A DNA stretch of 32,689 nucleotides from Clostridium sp. (GTDB lineage Bacteria > Bacillota > Clostridia > Clostridiales > Clostridiaceae): NCBI GenBank assembly GCA_018372555.1, contig JAHAIU010000016.1, positions 1 through 32,689 of the forward strand, read 5' to 3'. The translations under genes and the position numbers were made by a program. Positions 14,765-23,536 of this stretch are shown piece by piece. The notes beneath the pieces are model-generated. The model did no database searches. It saw only the letters and a program-made list of their open reading frames with translations, and was not told the origin of the DNA. How positions within the stretch are numbered: the first letter of the stretch is position 1; each line of letters begins with the position of its first letter.

Positions 14765-17700
14765 ATGAATTCAAATTTTGAGATAGTTAAGGAATTAAGA
14801 AAGAGAATATTAGTTATTGATGGAGCTATGGGGACTAATATTCAAAATTACTTGTTAAAAGAAGAAGATTTTAGAGGAGACTTATTAAGGGATTTTCACG
14901 TTGATCAAAAAGGGAATAATGATCTTTTAAGTGTAACTAAGCCAGAAATAATTGATGCAATACATAGAGGGTTTTTAGAGGCTGGGGCAGATATTATTGA
15001 AACTAATACACTTAATTCAAATAAAATATCACAAAGTGATTTCGAATTAGAAGATTTAGTTTATAAAATGAACTTTGAAAGTGCAAGGCTAGCAAAGGAA
15101 GCCTGTGATGATTTTTATAAAAGAGATGGTAAAAGAAGATATGTAGCTGGTTCTATAGGACCTACTAATAAAATGGCTTCTTTATCTCCTAATGTAGAAG
15201 ATCCATCCTTTAGAAGTGTTACCTTTGATGAATTAAAAGAAGCATATAAGGAACAAATTGGGGCATTAATGGATGGAGGAATAGATATTGTTCTTGTTGA
15301 AACTATCTTTGATTCATTAAATGCAAGGGCTTCCATAATTGCTGCTAATGAAGTTTATAGAGAGAGAAATGAGTTTTTACCAATAATGATTTCTGGAACA
15401 ATAACTGATAAGTCAGGAAGAATTTTATCTGGACAAACATTAGAAGCCTTTGCTTCATCAATGAGAGCTGAAAATGTAATATCAATAGGTCTTAATTGTT
15501 CTTTTGGTGGAAAGGATTTAATTCCATTTATAAAGGAATTATCGGAAACTCAAGATTTATTTGTATCTGTATATCCAAATGCAGGATTACCTAATGAACT
15601 AGGATTATATGATGAATCGCCAGAAATTACTGCTAAGTATGTTGAAGTAATGCTAAAAGAGGGATATCTAAATATGGTTGGTGGTTGTTGTGGTACAGTT
15701 TATAGGCATATAGAAAAAATATCAGATTTGGTTAAGAAATATAAACCAAGAATTATTAGGGAGAGAAAAGTAGAAAATATATATTGTGGTTTAGAAGTAA
15801 CTAGGGCAAATGAAGATACTAATTTTGTAAATATAGGTGAAAGAACTAATGTATCAGGTTCAGCTAAGTTTGCAAGACTTATAAGAGAAAAGAAATATGA
15901 GGAAGCCTTAGTTATAGCAAAGGAGCAAGTTGAAAGTGGAGCTCAAATTATTGATATAAATGTGGATGATGGATTGCTAGACAGTGAAGTAGAAATGGAA
16001 CATTTCTTAAAATTATTAGCTTCTGATCCAGATATTTCTGCAAAACCAATAATGATAGATTCCTCCAGATTTGAAGTAATTGAAAAAGGGTTAAAGGTAA
16101 TCCAAGGCAAGCATATAGTTAACTCAATATCTTTAAAAAATGGAGAAGAAGACTTTATAGAAAAGGCTAATTTAATTAAAGACTTTGGAGCAGCGGTAGT
16201 AGTAATGGCTTTTGATGAAAGTGGTCAAGCTGACAATTATGAAAAAAAAATAAATATTTGTAAAAGAGCTTATGATATATTAGTTGATAAAGTTAATTTT
16301 CCACCTGAAGATATAATCTTCGACCCTAATATTTTAGCAATTGCTACTGGTATTGAAGAGCATAACAACTATGCTGTGGATTTTCTAAATGCTACTAAAT
16401 GGATTAAAGAAAACTTACCTTATGCGAAAGTATCTGGTGGAGTTAGTAATTTATCTTTCTCCTTTAGAGGTAGTAATAAAATAAGAGAAGCTATGCACTC
16501 AGTATTCTTATATTATGCTATAAAAAATGGAATGGATATGGGGATTGTAAATCCAGGAATGATTCAAATATATGATGAAATTCCAAAAGATTTACTAAAA
16601 CTTGTTGAAGATGTAATCTTTAATAAAAGTAGTGATGCAGGGGAAAAATTACTTGAAGCTGCAGATAAATATAAATCAGATGAAAAAAAAGATTATGAAA
16701 GTAAAGATAAATGGAGAGAACTTGATTGTAGAGAAAGACTTAAATATTCTCTAGTTAAAGGTATAAGTGATTATATAGAAGAAGACTTAAATGAAGCTTT
16801 AGCCCTATACAATAAAGCTTTAGATATTATAGAAGGCCCTCTAATGGATGGTATGAAAAAGGTTGGAACATTATTTGGAGATGGTAAAATGTTTTTGCCT
16901 CAAGTAGTTAAATCTGCACGAGTTATGAAAAAAGGAGTTGCTTTTTTAACTCCATATATTGATTCACAAAATCAAGGTACTTATAAAAAGGATGGTAAGA
17001 TATTACTTGCAACTGTAAAAGGCGATGTTCATGATATAGGTAAAAATATAGTAGGTGTAGTGTTATCTTGTAATAATTTTGATGTAATCGACCTTGGGGT
17101 AATGGTTTCTTGTGAAGAAATATTAAGTACTGCTATAGAAGAAGATGTTGATATTATTGGGTTAAGTGGTTTAATCACACCTTCATTAAATGAAATGATT
17201 AATGTAGCAAGTGAAATGAAAAAACAAGGCTTTAAAAAGCCGCTGATAATAGGTGGTGCTACTACATCTAAGGTTCATACAGCACTTAAGATTGATCCTA
17301 GCTATAATGGACCAGTTATTTATGGCTTTGATGCATCTAAAACAGTAGAAATCTGTAAAACGCTTATGTCAAAAGAGAAAGATGAGTTTGTTAAAAATAC
17401 TAAAGAAGAATACAAAAAGCAAAGAAAAAATTATAGTAAAATTAAGCAAGATTTTGTTTCTATTGATGAAGCAAGAAAAAATAAGTTTAAAATTAATTGG
17501 AATAATACTACTATTGAGAAACCTAACTTCCTTGGAGTTAGGGATGTAAATAATTATACTATTAAAGAAATTAGGCCATATATTGATTGGAGCTTTTTCT
17601 TTGCAGCTTGGGGAATGAGAATTAAGTATCCTCAAGTACTAGAAGATGAAAAGTACGGAGAAGAAGCAAGAAGATTGTTTAAAGATGCAAATAATCTGTT

Positions 17701-18415
17701 AGATGAATTAGAATACAATGGAAGAGTTAAGTTAAAAGGTGTAATTGGATTGTTTAAGGCTAATTCAGTTGGAGATGATATTAAAATATTTGATAGTAAT
17801 AGTAATGAAATTGAGACTTTTAACTTTTTTAGACAACAAAAAAAGGGGAAAGAAGAAGTGTACCTATCACTAAGTGATTTTATAGCACCAATTGAAAGTG
17901 GAAAAGAAGATTATCTAGGAGCTTTTATTACTACTAGTGGAATGGAAGCAAAAGAATATATTAAAGAGCTTAAAGAGGCTGGTGATGATTATAATTCAAT
18001 GCTTTTAACTTTTGTATGTGATAGATTAGCTGAAGGTTTTGCAGAAAAGCTACATTTAGATATACGAAAAGATTACTGGGGTTATTCAGAAAATGAGGAT
18101 TTATCTTATGATAATCTTTTAATTGGAAGATATAGGGGTATAAGGCCGGCTGTAGGATATCCTTCTATTAAGGATCAAAAAGAGATAACAAAGATTTTTA
18201 AGGCTTTAGATGGAGAAAATATAACTGGAGCAGTTGTTACAGAAAGTTATATGATGGATCCACCATCATCTGTTTGTGGTTTATACTTTGCCAATGAAAA
18301 AGCAAAATATTTTGATGTTTATAAAGTAGATAAGGATCAATTAGAAGACTATGCTAAAAGGAATAAGTCGGATATTAAAGATTTAAAATATAGAATGCCA
18401 CATATTCTTCTGTAA
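14765..18415 (+). CDS. metH: cobalamin-dependent methionine synthase
   Basis: A 1216-aa cytosolic enzyme moving the methyl group of 5-methyl-THF to homocysteine through cobalamin. All modules are present and the length is close to E. coli MetH (1227). The homocysteine/zinc domain is at about 1-325, with zinc ligands Cys245 (GLNCSFG) and Cys308/Cys309 (GGCCGT). The pterin-binding domain is at about 350-615 (NIGERTNVSGS, IDINVDDG, DSS). The cap is at about 655-740. The B12 domain has DVHDIGKN with the cobalt-ligand His756. The reactivation domain is at about 900-1216, with RGIRPAVGYPS for SAM binding. The start follows AAGGGGG. It is monocistronic, controlled by the S-box upstream and closed by the terminator at 18435-18471. 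Confidence 0.97.
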   Translation: MNSNFEIVKELRKRILVIDGAMGTNIQNYLLKEEDFRGDLLRDFHVDQKGNNDLLSVTKPEIIDAIHRGFLEAGADIIETNTLNSNKISQSDFELEDLVYKMNFESARLAKEACDDFYKRDGKRRYVAGSIGPTNKMASLSPNVEDPSFRSVTFDELKEAYKEQIGALMDGGIDIVLVETIFDSLNARASIIAANEVYRERNEFLPIMISGTITDKSGRILSGQTLEAFASSMRAENVISIGLNCSFGGKDLIPFIKELSETQDLFVSVYPNAGLPNELGLYDESPEITAKYVEVMLKEGYLNMVGGCCGTVYRHIEKISDLVKKYKPRIIRERKVENIYCGLEVTRANEDTNFVNIGERTNVSGSAKFARLIREKKYEEALVIAKEQVESGAQIIDINVDDGLLDSEVEMEHFLKLLASDPDISAKPIMIDSSRFEVIEKGLKVIQGKHIVNSISLKNGEEDFIEKANLIKDFGAAVVVMAFDESGQADNYEKKINICKRAYDILVDKVNFPPEDIIFDPNILAIATGIEEHNNYAVDFLNATKWIKENLPYAKVSGGVSNLSFSFRGSNKIREAMHSVFLYYAIKNGMDMGIVNPGMIQIYDEIPKDLLKLVEDVIFNKSSDAGEKLLEAADKYKSDEKKDYESKDKWRELDCRERLKYSLVKGISDYIEEDLNEALALYNKALDIIEGPLMDGMKKVGTLFGDGKMFLPQVVKSARVMKKGVAFLTPYIDSQNQGTYKKDGKILLATVKGDVHDIGKNIVGVVLSCNNFDVIDLGVMVSCEEILSTAIEEDVDIIGLSGLITPSLNEMINVASEMKKQGFKKPLIIGGATTSKVHTALKIDPSYNGPVIYGFDASKTVEICKTLMSKEKDEFVKNTKEEYKKQRKNYSKIKQDFVSIDEARKNKFKINWNNTTIEKPNFLGVRDVNNYTIKEIRPYIDWSFFFAAWGMRIKYPQVLEDEKYGEEARRLFKDANNLLDELEYNGRVKLKGVIGLFKANSVGDDIKIFDSNSNEIETFNFFRQQKKGKEEVYLSLSDFIAPIESGKEDYLGAFITTSGMEAKEYIKELKEAGDDYNSMLLTFVCDRLAEGFAEKLHLDIRKDYWGYSENEDLSYDNLLIGRYRGIRPAVGYPSIKDQKEITKIFKALDGENITGAVVTESYMMDPPSSVCGLYFANEKAKYFDVYKVDKDQLEDYAKRNKSDIKDLKYRMPHILL

Positions 18416-18434
18416 TAAACTTATAAATATACAA

Positions 18435-18471
18435 ACTCAATGGACTATTTAAATTAGGTAGTCCATTGAGT
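18435..18471 (+). terminator. intrinsic terminator after metH
   Basis: A perfect 13-bp stem (ACTCAATGGACTA and complement) with an 11-nt loop, followed by a T-rich stretch, 19 bp past the metH stop. Confidence 0.8.
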
Positions 18472-18644
18472 TATATTTATATAAATATAAATGAAATTAG
18501 TTATATTATTAAATTATTATTGAAGATAACTATAATAATTAGTAATGTAAATTATAATGCTTAAAGAAATGGAGAAAGAAGATAAAAAAATGCAACATTT
18601 AACAATAAAGAAGGTATTTCGTATAAATCGAATAATCTATCAAT

Positions 18645-18672
18645 TTGAATATATAGATTTTTAGTGTATTAT
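18645..18672 (+). promoter_or_regulatory. probable ackA promoter
   Basis: TTGAAT, a 16-nt spacer and TATTAT, about 40 bp before the ackA start. This is the best match in the 240 bp between the metH terminator and ackA, but alternative TATA-like hexamers overlap. Confidence 0.45.
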
Positions 18673-18711
18673 ATAATTATATAGAATAAAGAGAGAAGAA
18701 GGAGAACTTAG

Positions 18712-19911
18712 ATGAAAACATTAGTTATTAACTGTGGAAGCTCGTCATTAAAATATCAATTAATAGATATGAATACAGAGAATTCATTAGTTCAAGGTTT
18801 AGTTGAAAGAATAGGAATAGACGGATCTATTTTAACTCAGAAGGTTGAAGGGAAAGATAAATATGTAATTGAAGAAAATATGCCTAGCCATAAAGATGCT
18901 ATTAAGCTTGTATTAGAAGCATTAGTTAACAAAGAACATGGTGTAATAAAATCAATGGAAGAAATAAGCGCAGTTGGACACAGAGTTGTTCATGGTGGAG
19001 AAAAATACTCTCATTCAGTAGTAATTGATGAAGAAGTAATAGAATCTATTAGAGATTGTATATCTTTAGCACCTTTACATAATCCACCAAATATAATTGG
19101 GATTGAAGCATGTAAAGAGTTAATGCCAAATACACCAATGGTAGCAGTGTTTGATACAGCATTCCATCAAACAATGCCTAAGGAAGCGTATATTTGTCCA
19201 CTACCATATGAATTATATGAAAACTATGGAATAAGAAAGTATGGTTTCCATGGTACTTCTCATATGTATGTTTCTCAAAAGGTTGCAAAAGTTATGGGAA
19301 AAGATATAAAAGATTTAAAAATTATAACATGCCATTTAGGGAATGGTTGTTCTTTAGCTGCTGTTAAAGGTGGAAAATCAATTGACACTTCAATGGGATT
19401 CACTCCACTTGCAGGTGTAATGATGGGAACAAGAGCAGGAAGCATTGACCCATCAGTAATTAGTTTCTTAGTTGAAGAACAAGGTTATACAATGTCAGAT
19501 ATTGATGAGCTATTAAATAAAAAATCAGGTATTCTTGGAATTTCTGGAGTATCATCTGATTTTAGAGATGTTTTAAGTGAGTCTGAAAAGGGTAATGAAA
19601 GAGCTAAACTAGCTTTAGATATATTCCACTACAAAGTTAGAGCACAAATTGCAGCTTATGCTGGAATTATGGGTGGAGTAGATGTGATAGTATTTACAGC
19701 AGGAATAGGAGAAAATTCAATAGTTACAAGAAAAGAGTCTTTAAGAGGACTTGAATTCTTAGGATTTAGAATTGATGATGAAAAGAATGATGTAAGAGGA
19801 AAGATACAAGAAATCTCAACTGAAGATTCTAAGGTTAAGGTTTATCTAATTCCTACTAATGAAGAATTAATGATAGCTAGAGATACAGTGAAATTAGTAA
19901 AAAATAATTAA
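18712..19911 (+). CDS. ackA: acetate kinase
   Basis: A 399-aa ASKHA-fold kinase that converts acetyl phosphate and ADP to acetate and ATP, the energy-yielding last step of acetate fermentation. The N-terminal phosphate loop is VINCGSSSLKYQL (Asn7). GHRVVHGG carries Arg91, FDTAFH carries Asp148 and FHGTSH carries His180; LGNGCS and GTRAGSIDP follow. The numbering agrees with the Methanosarcina enzyme. Length is typical and the SD AAGGAG is strong. The usual partner pta is not adjacent: metH with its terminator is upstream, and a terminator follows at 19926. Confidence 0.97.
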   Translation: MKTLVINCGSSSLKYQLIDMNTENSLVQGLVERIGIDGSILTQKVEGKDKYVIEENMPSHKDAIKLVLEALVNKEHGVIKSMEEISAVGHRVVHGGEKYSHSVVIDEEVIESIRDCISLAPLHNPPNIIGIEACKELMPNTPMVAVFDTAFHQTMPKEAYICPLPYELYENYGIRKYGFHGTSHMYVSQKVAKVMGKDIKDLKIITCHLGNGCSLAAVKGGKSIDTSMGFTPLAGVMMGTRAGSIDPSVISFLVEEQGYTMSDIDELLNKKSGILGISGVSSDFRDVLSESEKGNERAKLALDIFHYKVRAQIAAYAGIMGGVDVIVFTAGIGENSIVTRKESLRGLEFLGFRIDDEKNDVRGKIQEISTEDSKVKVYLIPTNEELMIARDTVKLVKNN

Positions 19912-19925
19912 TTTTAAATTATTAT

Positions 19926-19956
19926 AGGCAGATCTAATAAGGTCTGTCTTTTTATA
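19926..19956 (+). terminator. intrinsic terminator after ackA
   Basis: AGGCAGATC pairs with GGTCTGTCT (G-U pairs included) around a TAATAA loop, then TTTTTAT. It lies 14 bp past the ackA stop. Confidence 0.8.
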
Positions 19957-20197
19957 TATTTTTAGCAATTAAATAGGAATAATAGTCTTACTAATTAATT
20001 TAGAAAAATACTTAGCAAATATAGTTGATAGAAATTTAATTTTGTAAAATTGAATATTGTGAAAGTGATAAAAATAATTAGTTAATAAGAGATATCATTA
20101 GAAAATAAGACTTAATTTAAAATATTAGAATTTGTATTTAAATAGTATAGTTTATATAATTAAAGTATAAAGAAAGTATTTTAAAGGAGAATTAATT

Positions 20198-20389
20198 ATG
20201 ATATCAGTTTGTCCAGTTTGTTCAGGAATAGATATAGAAAAGTTAGAATTAAAATTTGGTGCAGATAATATAGAAGTTGGATGCATAGGCGAATGTGGAG
20301 GAAGAGATGGGCTTGTAATTGGTTATGCTAATGGAAAGTACATTGAAACTGAAACAGAAGAAGAATTTATAAGTCAAATTGAAGAATAG
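20198..20389 (+). CDS. small Cys-containing protein, DUF1450-like, 63 aa
   Basis: A soluble 63-aa protein with CPVCSG near the N-terminus (Cys5, Cys8) and GCIGECGG in the middle (about 28-35), followed by an acidic tail. The CxxC plus CxxxC layout resembles the DUF1450 (YuzB-like) group, thought to have a thioredoxin-like or metal-binding fold. The redox or metal role is inference. The start is backed by AAGGAG with spacing of about 8. It has its own terminator (20395-20427) and is probably monocistronic. The 286 bp upstream hold no other gene. Confidence 0.72.
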   Translation: MISVCPVCSGIDIEKLELKFGADNIEVGCIGECGGRDGLVIGYANGKYIETETEEEFISQIEE

Positions 20390-20394
20390 TAATA

Positions 20395-20427
20395 TGGAGC
20401 TGTCATTTTGACAGCTCCAATTATTTT
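20395..20427 (+). terminator. intrinsic terminator
   Basis: A perfect stem GGAGCTGTCA / TGACAGCTCC with a 3-nt loop, then AATTATTTTT. The stem has the same GGAGCTGTC core as the arms of the hairpin repeats at 1715-1800 and 8171-8285. Confidence 0.85.
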
Positions 20428-20499
20428 TAAATACTATTTTCAGGCTTTTTATTTTATGTGTAATGTATTATATTATAGTAAGAAGTTAGGAGTGATGAT

Positions 20500-21381
20500 A
20501 TGAACAATTTAAGTGATAGAGTAAAAGGAATAATATTTATAACATTATCTGCTTTTGGATTTGCGGCTATGTCAGCATTCGTTAAGCTATCTGGAGATTT
20601 ACCTTCATTTCAAAAAACATTTTATAGAAATTTAGTTTCTTGTATAATAGCATTATTTTTCATTATTAAAAATAAAGAAAGATTTTTTGGAAAGAAAGAA
20701 AATCAAAAATTACTTATTTTAAGATCAACTTTAGGGACTATAGGAATAGTATTGAATTTCTATTCAATAGATATGTTGATTTTATCAGATGCTAATATGT
20801 TAAATAAGCTTAGTCCATTTTTCGTTATAATTTTTTCAGCCTTATTTTTAGGAGAAAAAATTAATTTAAAGCAATTTATTTCAATAGTAGTAGCTTTCCT
20901 AGGAGCGTTGTTTATTATAAAACCTAGTTTTGATTTATCAATGATACCATTTATTCTAGGAATTCTGGGAGCAATTTTTGCAGCAGGGGCATATACTTGT
21001 TTAAGATCTCTTGGAGGTAAAGAAAATCATTATACAATAGTATTTTATTTTTCATTATTTTCATTAATAACTATATTCCCGTTTATGATGGCGGTATATA
21101 AGCCTATGGAACCAATACAATTATTTTATTTATTAATGGCAGGTGCTTTTGCAAGTATAGGGCAATTTGGTATAACTATAGCATATAAATATGCTCCAGC
21201 AAAAGAAATATCAATATTCGATTATTCAAATATAATATTTTCAGCTATAATAAGTTTTATAGTTTTTGGAGTTTTACCAGATACAATAAGCTTCATAGGA
21301 TATATAATTATATTTGGAGCTTCTTTATATATGTTCCTTTATAATAAAAATCTAGATAAAAAAGAATCTACAACAAAGTAG
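20500..21381 (+). CDS. EamA/DMT-family transporter
   Basis: A 293-aa inner-membrane transporter of the drug/metabolite superfamily with ten hydrophobic segments in two five-helix EamA halves (about 8-140 and 150-285). Typical sequence includes FAAMSAFVKLSG in helix 1, LNKLSPFFVIIFSALFLGEKI at helix 4 and its repeat IFDYSNIIFSAIISFIVFGVLPD at helix 9. Such proteins export or import small metabolites, and the substrate cannot be predicted. The SD AGGAGTGA precedes the ATG. It is monocistronic, with a large inverted repeat and a terminator after it. Confidence 0.9.
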   Translation: MNNLSDRVKGIIFITLSAFGFAAMSAFVKLSGDLPSFQKTFYRNLVSCIIALFFIIKNKERFFGKKENQKLLILRSTLGTIGIVLNFYSIDMLILSDANMLNKLSPFFVIIFSALFLGEKINLKQFISIVVAFLGALFIIKPSFDLSMIPFILGILGAIFAAGAYTCLRSLGGKENHYTIVFYFSLFSLITIFPFMMAVYKPMEPIQLFYLLMAGAFASIGQFGITIAYKYAPAKEISIFDYSNIIFSAIISFIVFGVLPDTISFIGYIIIFGASLYMFLYNKNLDKKESTTK

Positions 21382-21391
21382 ATTATAACTA

Positions 21392-21467
21392 ATAATTAAA
21401 GAATAATATTGTTAAGAAGAAAATTATTATTATTTTATATAGGCTTTACATATTATTCTTTAATTAT
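21392..21467. repeat. 18-bp perfect inverted repeat around a 40-nt loop
   Basis: ATAATTAAAGAATAATAT (21392-21409) is exactly complementary to 21450-21467. It lies between convergent EamA and YqeY genes, just before a separate strong bidirectional terminator. No T-run follows on the plus strand. Confidence 0.6.
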
Positions 21468-21473
21468 GCCATT

Positions 21474-21506
21474 AAAAAAAGCTGCTTTAGAGCAGCAACT
21501 TTTTTT
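21474..21506. terminator. bidirectional intrinsic terminator
   Basis: GCTGCT-TTAG-AGCAGC flanked by seven A on the left and seven T on the right, so it works on both strands. It overlaps the stop codon of the minus-strand YqeY gene. Confidence 0.9.
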
Positions 21507-21939
21507 ATAGTAAACTTTTTACCATTGGGTTAATTTTTGATCTATCAAATTTTCCTGCTACTTTAGGCATTATTTCTTTCATAATATTGCCCATATCCTT
21601 TGCAGTATAGTTTCCATTAGCAATTATTTCTTTAAGCATAGCAGTTACTTCCTCTTCTGATAATTGTTTAGGAAGATAAGGAGTAAGTAATTTTATTGCA
21701 AAGTTACCTTCCTCAATTTTTGCTTCATCATTAAGCTTTTCAGCATATTCAAGTGCTTCTTTTAATTGCTTAATTTGCTTTTCAATTATTTTTATTACAC
21801 CGTCATCTGTAATATCTTGTCTTTCATTAACTTCATAAGATTTAATTTCGGAATTAACTAATCTTAATACATTTACAGTTTGTTTATCTCTAGCTTTCAT
21901 AGCAGCTATTTCGTTCTTTTTTAATTCTTCTTTTAACAT
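21505..21939 (-). CDS. GatB/YqeY domain-containing protein
   Basis: A 144-aa soluble helical protein of the YqeY family, related to the tail domain of the GatB amidotransferase subunit. Typical segments are LRLVNSEIKSYEV (about 26-38), a long charged helix with IEKQIKQLKEALEYAEK, LLTPYLPKQLSEEEV (about 90-104) and a final MKEIMPKVAGKFDRSKINPMVKSLL-type end. The function is poorly known; tRNA-related roles are suggested by the GatB link. The start is ATG 21939, since the GTG three codons upstream lies in the SD (GAGGTG). It appears monocistronic, although in many Firmicutes it follows rpsU, which is not seen here. Confidence 0.9.
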   Translation of the reverse strand: MLKEELKKNEIAAMKARDKQTVNVLRLVNSEIKSYEVNERQDITDDGVIKIIEKQIKQLKEALEYAEKLNDEAKIEEGNFAIKLLTPYLPKQLSEEEVTAMLKEIIANGNYTAKDMGNIMKEIMPKVAGKFDRSKINPMVKSLL

Positions 21940-22035
21940 ACTTGTCACCTCTATTAATTAGTTTACAATAAACAGGCTGTTTATTATAAATTAAATTATA
22001 TACTTTAACTAAAATTATTTCAATAAAACCATTAA

Positions 22036-22902
22036 TTAACTAAATAATTGCATATTACTTCCTATAGCTATAGCTTTAGAATTTGGTGAATGTCCTAATT
22101 CATTAGTCTTTATAACTGGAAGTTTATCATTATTTAACTTTCCTAAGACTAGTTCTTCTATAGGAGGATTAGAATTGGAGCCTTCATATTCAGTAAAGTG
22201 ACCCAATATAAGCCCATTTAAATTATTAAATGCACCTATTTGAATATATTGTTCAATAAATGTTGAAATTTTATTTTCATCACCACTTAAAGCTTCTAAG
22301 AATAGAATTTTATTATCGAAGTTAGGAAGATATTCAGTCCCAGCTAATTTTAGCATACAACGAATATTTCCACCAACTACAACACCATTCATAAATCTAC
22401 CTTGAATCCATTTATAATCAAAATCAAATAAACTATTATCTCTATTTAATAAAATTGTATTAGTAAAGTTTTTAATTTGACTTTCACCATCTTCTCTAAT
22501 TAAGTTTCTTAATTGATAGTTATAATTAACTTCATTAGTTTTAGAATATAATGAATTTAAAATTACAGTTAAATCACTATATCCAAAGAAAGGTTTATTA
22601 TAATTTTTTATTTTAGAAAAATCTAAATATCTTAAAACCTCATTACATAAATCGCCCCCAGATAAATCGAAAATAGCTTTTATATCATTGTCAATATAAA
22701 ACTTCATTAACTCTTTTGCCCTAATCTCAGCACTAAAAGTTTTATTATTATCATCTTTAAATAGTGATTTTGAAATGACAGGTTGTAAATTCAATTGTTT
22801 TAAAATATATTCTAGATCATTGATTTTATCAATCATACTTAAATCTAGACCGTTAGAATTAGAAACTAAAGCAATAGAATCTTTTTTATTTAATAAATTC
22901 AT
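22036..22902 (-). CDS. S66-family LD-carboxypeptidase / MccF-like peptidase
   Basis: A 288-aa serine peptidase of family S66, which includes murein tetrapeptide LD-carboxypeptidase and the microcin C resistance protein MccF. The Ser-Glu-His triad is visible: Ser109 in FFGYSDLT, Glu203 in FLEALSGDEN and His271 in ELGHSPNS. FDLSGG (78-83) fits the oxyanion-side loop. No signal peptide, so it acts in the cytosol, where family members recycle murein peptides or cleave toxic peptidyl nucleotides. The substrate is open; the triad is complete. The SD TGGAGG precedes the ATG. Monocistronic. Confidence 0.88.
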   Translation of the reverse strand: MNLLNKKDSIALVSNSNGLDLSMIDKINDLEYILKQLNLQPVISKSLFKDDNNKTFSAEIRAKELMKFYIDNDIKAIFDLSGGDLCNEVLRYLDFSKIKNYNKPFFGYSDLTVILNSLYSKTNEVNYNYQLRNLIREDGESQIKNFTNTILLNRDNSLFDFDYKWIQGRFMNGVVVGGNIRCMLKLAGTEYLPNFDNKILFLEALSGDENKISTFIEQYIQIGAFNNLNGLILGHFTEYEGSNSNPPIEELVLGKLNNDKLPVIKTNELGHSPNSKAIAIGSNMQLFS

Positions 22903-23045
22903 ATTTAACCTCCAATATTTTCTTATTATGAATTAAGTATATATTTAAATAAGAAAAAATCAAATATAGTAATTAAATGATTTTAGAATAAAATAAGCTG
23001 TAAAAGAATACCATTATATTGGAAATATATAAATTTGGAGGATTT

Positions 23046-23453
23046 ATGAAGTATAGTCTTTATGTTACTGGTAAATGTAATGATACTAGAAGCTTTCAAA
23101 GTAATATAGGTATAGGTGGTGTTATATTAAATAATAATGGGAATGAGATATCCTTCTCAAAAAAAGTAGGAAGGGGAACCTGTATTGAAGCCCATATATA
23201 TGGACTAGTTCATGGAATATCAGAAATACTAAAGTATAGTGATGCAGAAAATATTGATGCTTATGTATCTAATATGAATATAGTTAATTACTTTAAAGGA
23301 AAAGAGATTGAAATAAATAGTAGGACAGAAATATTATTAAGTAATCTTAAGAATCCAATAAAAACGTTAAGATTAGACATAAATTTCGAGTATCTGGAAG
23401 TAAACGAGTATAATTATGTGAGAAATTTAGCAGAAGAGGCTTTAATACAATAA
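23046..23453 (+). CDS. RNase H-fold protein, probably catalytically inactive
   Basis: A 135-aa protein with the RNase HI layout. A first strand (YSLYVTGKC) is followed by a glycine-rich turn and hairpin (IGIGGVILNNNGNEISF). A helix carrying Glu48 (CIEAHIYGLVHGISEIL) comes next, then strand 4 (IDAYVSN) and a last helix (YVRNLAEEAL). In active RNase H the first strand has Asp, strand 4 has Asp (TDS) and the last helix has Asp. Here these positions appear to be Thr8, Ser75 and Arg126/Asn127; only Glu48 remains. It may bind nucleic acid without cutting, or have another role. ATG 23046 has SD GGAGG; an in-frame TTG upstream has none. Confidence 0.6.
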   Translation: MKYSLYVTGKCNDTRSFQSNIGIGGVILNNNGNEISFSKKVGRGTCIEAHIYGLVHGISEILKYSDAENIDAYVSNMNIVNYFKGKEIEINSRTEILLSNLKNPIKTLRLDINFEYLEVNEYNYVRNLAEEALIQ

Positions 23454-23536
23454 GAAATATTTGTAAAGTTAAGATAAAAGTAGTATTATATAATTATAAA
23501 TTTAAATAATATAATATAATTAAGGAGTGATTTTTT

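Noticed and set aside
18569..18664. 31-codon ORF upstream of ackA
   Set aside because: No SD before its ATG, and it overlaps the probable ackA promoter.
23019..23045. Longer N-terminus of the RNase H-fold protein from a TTG codon
   Set aside because: No SD before the TTG, while the internal ATG has GGAGG directly upstream, which the longer frame would translate.
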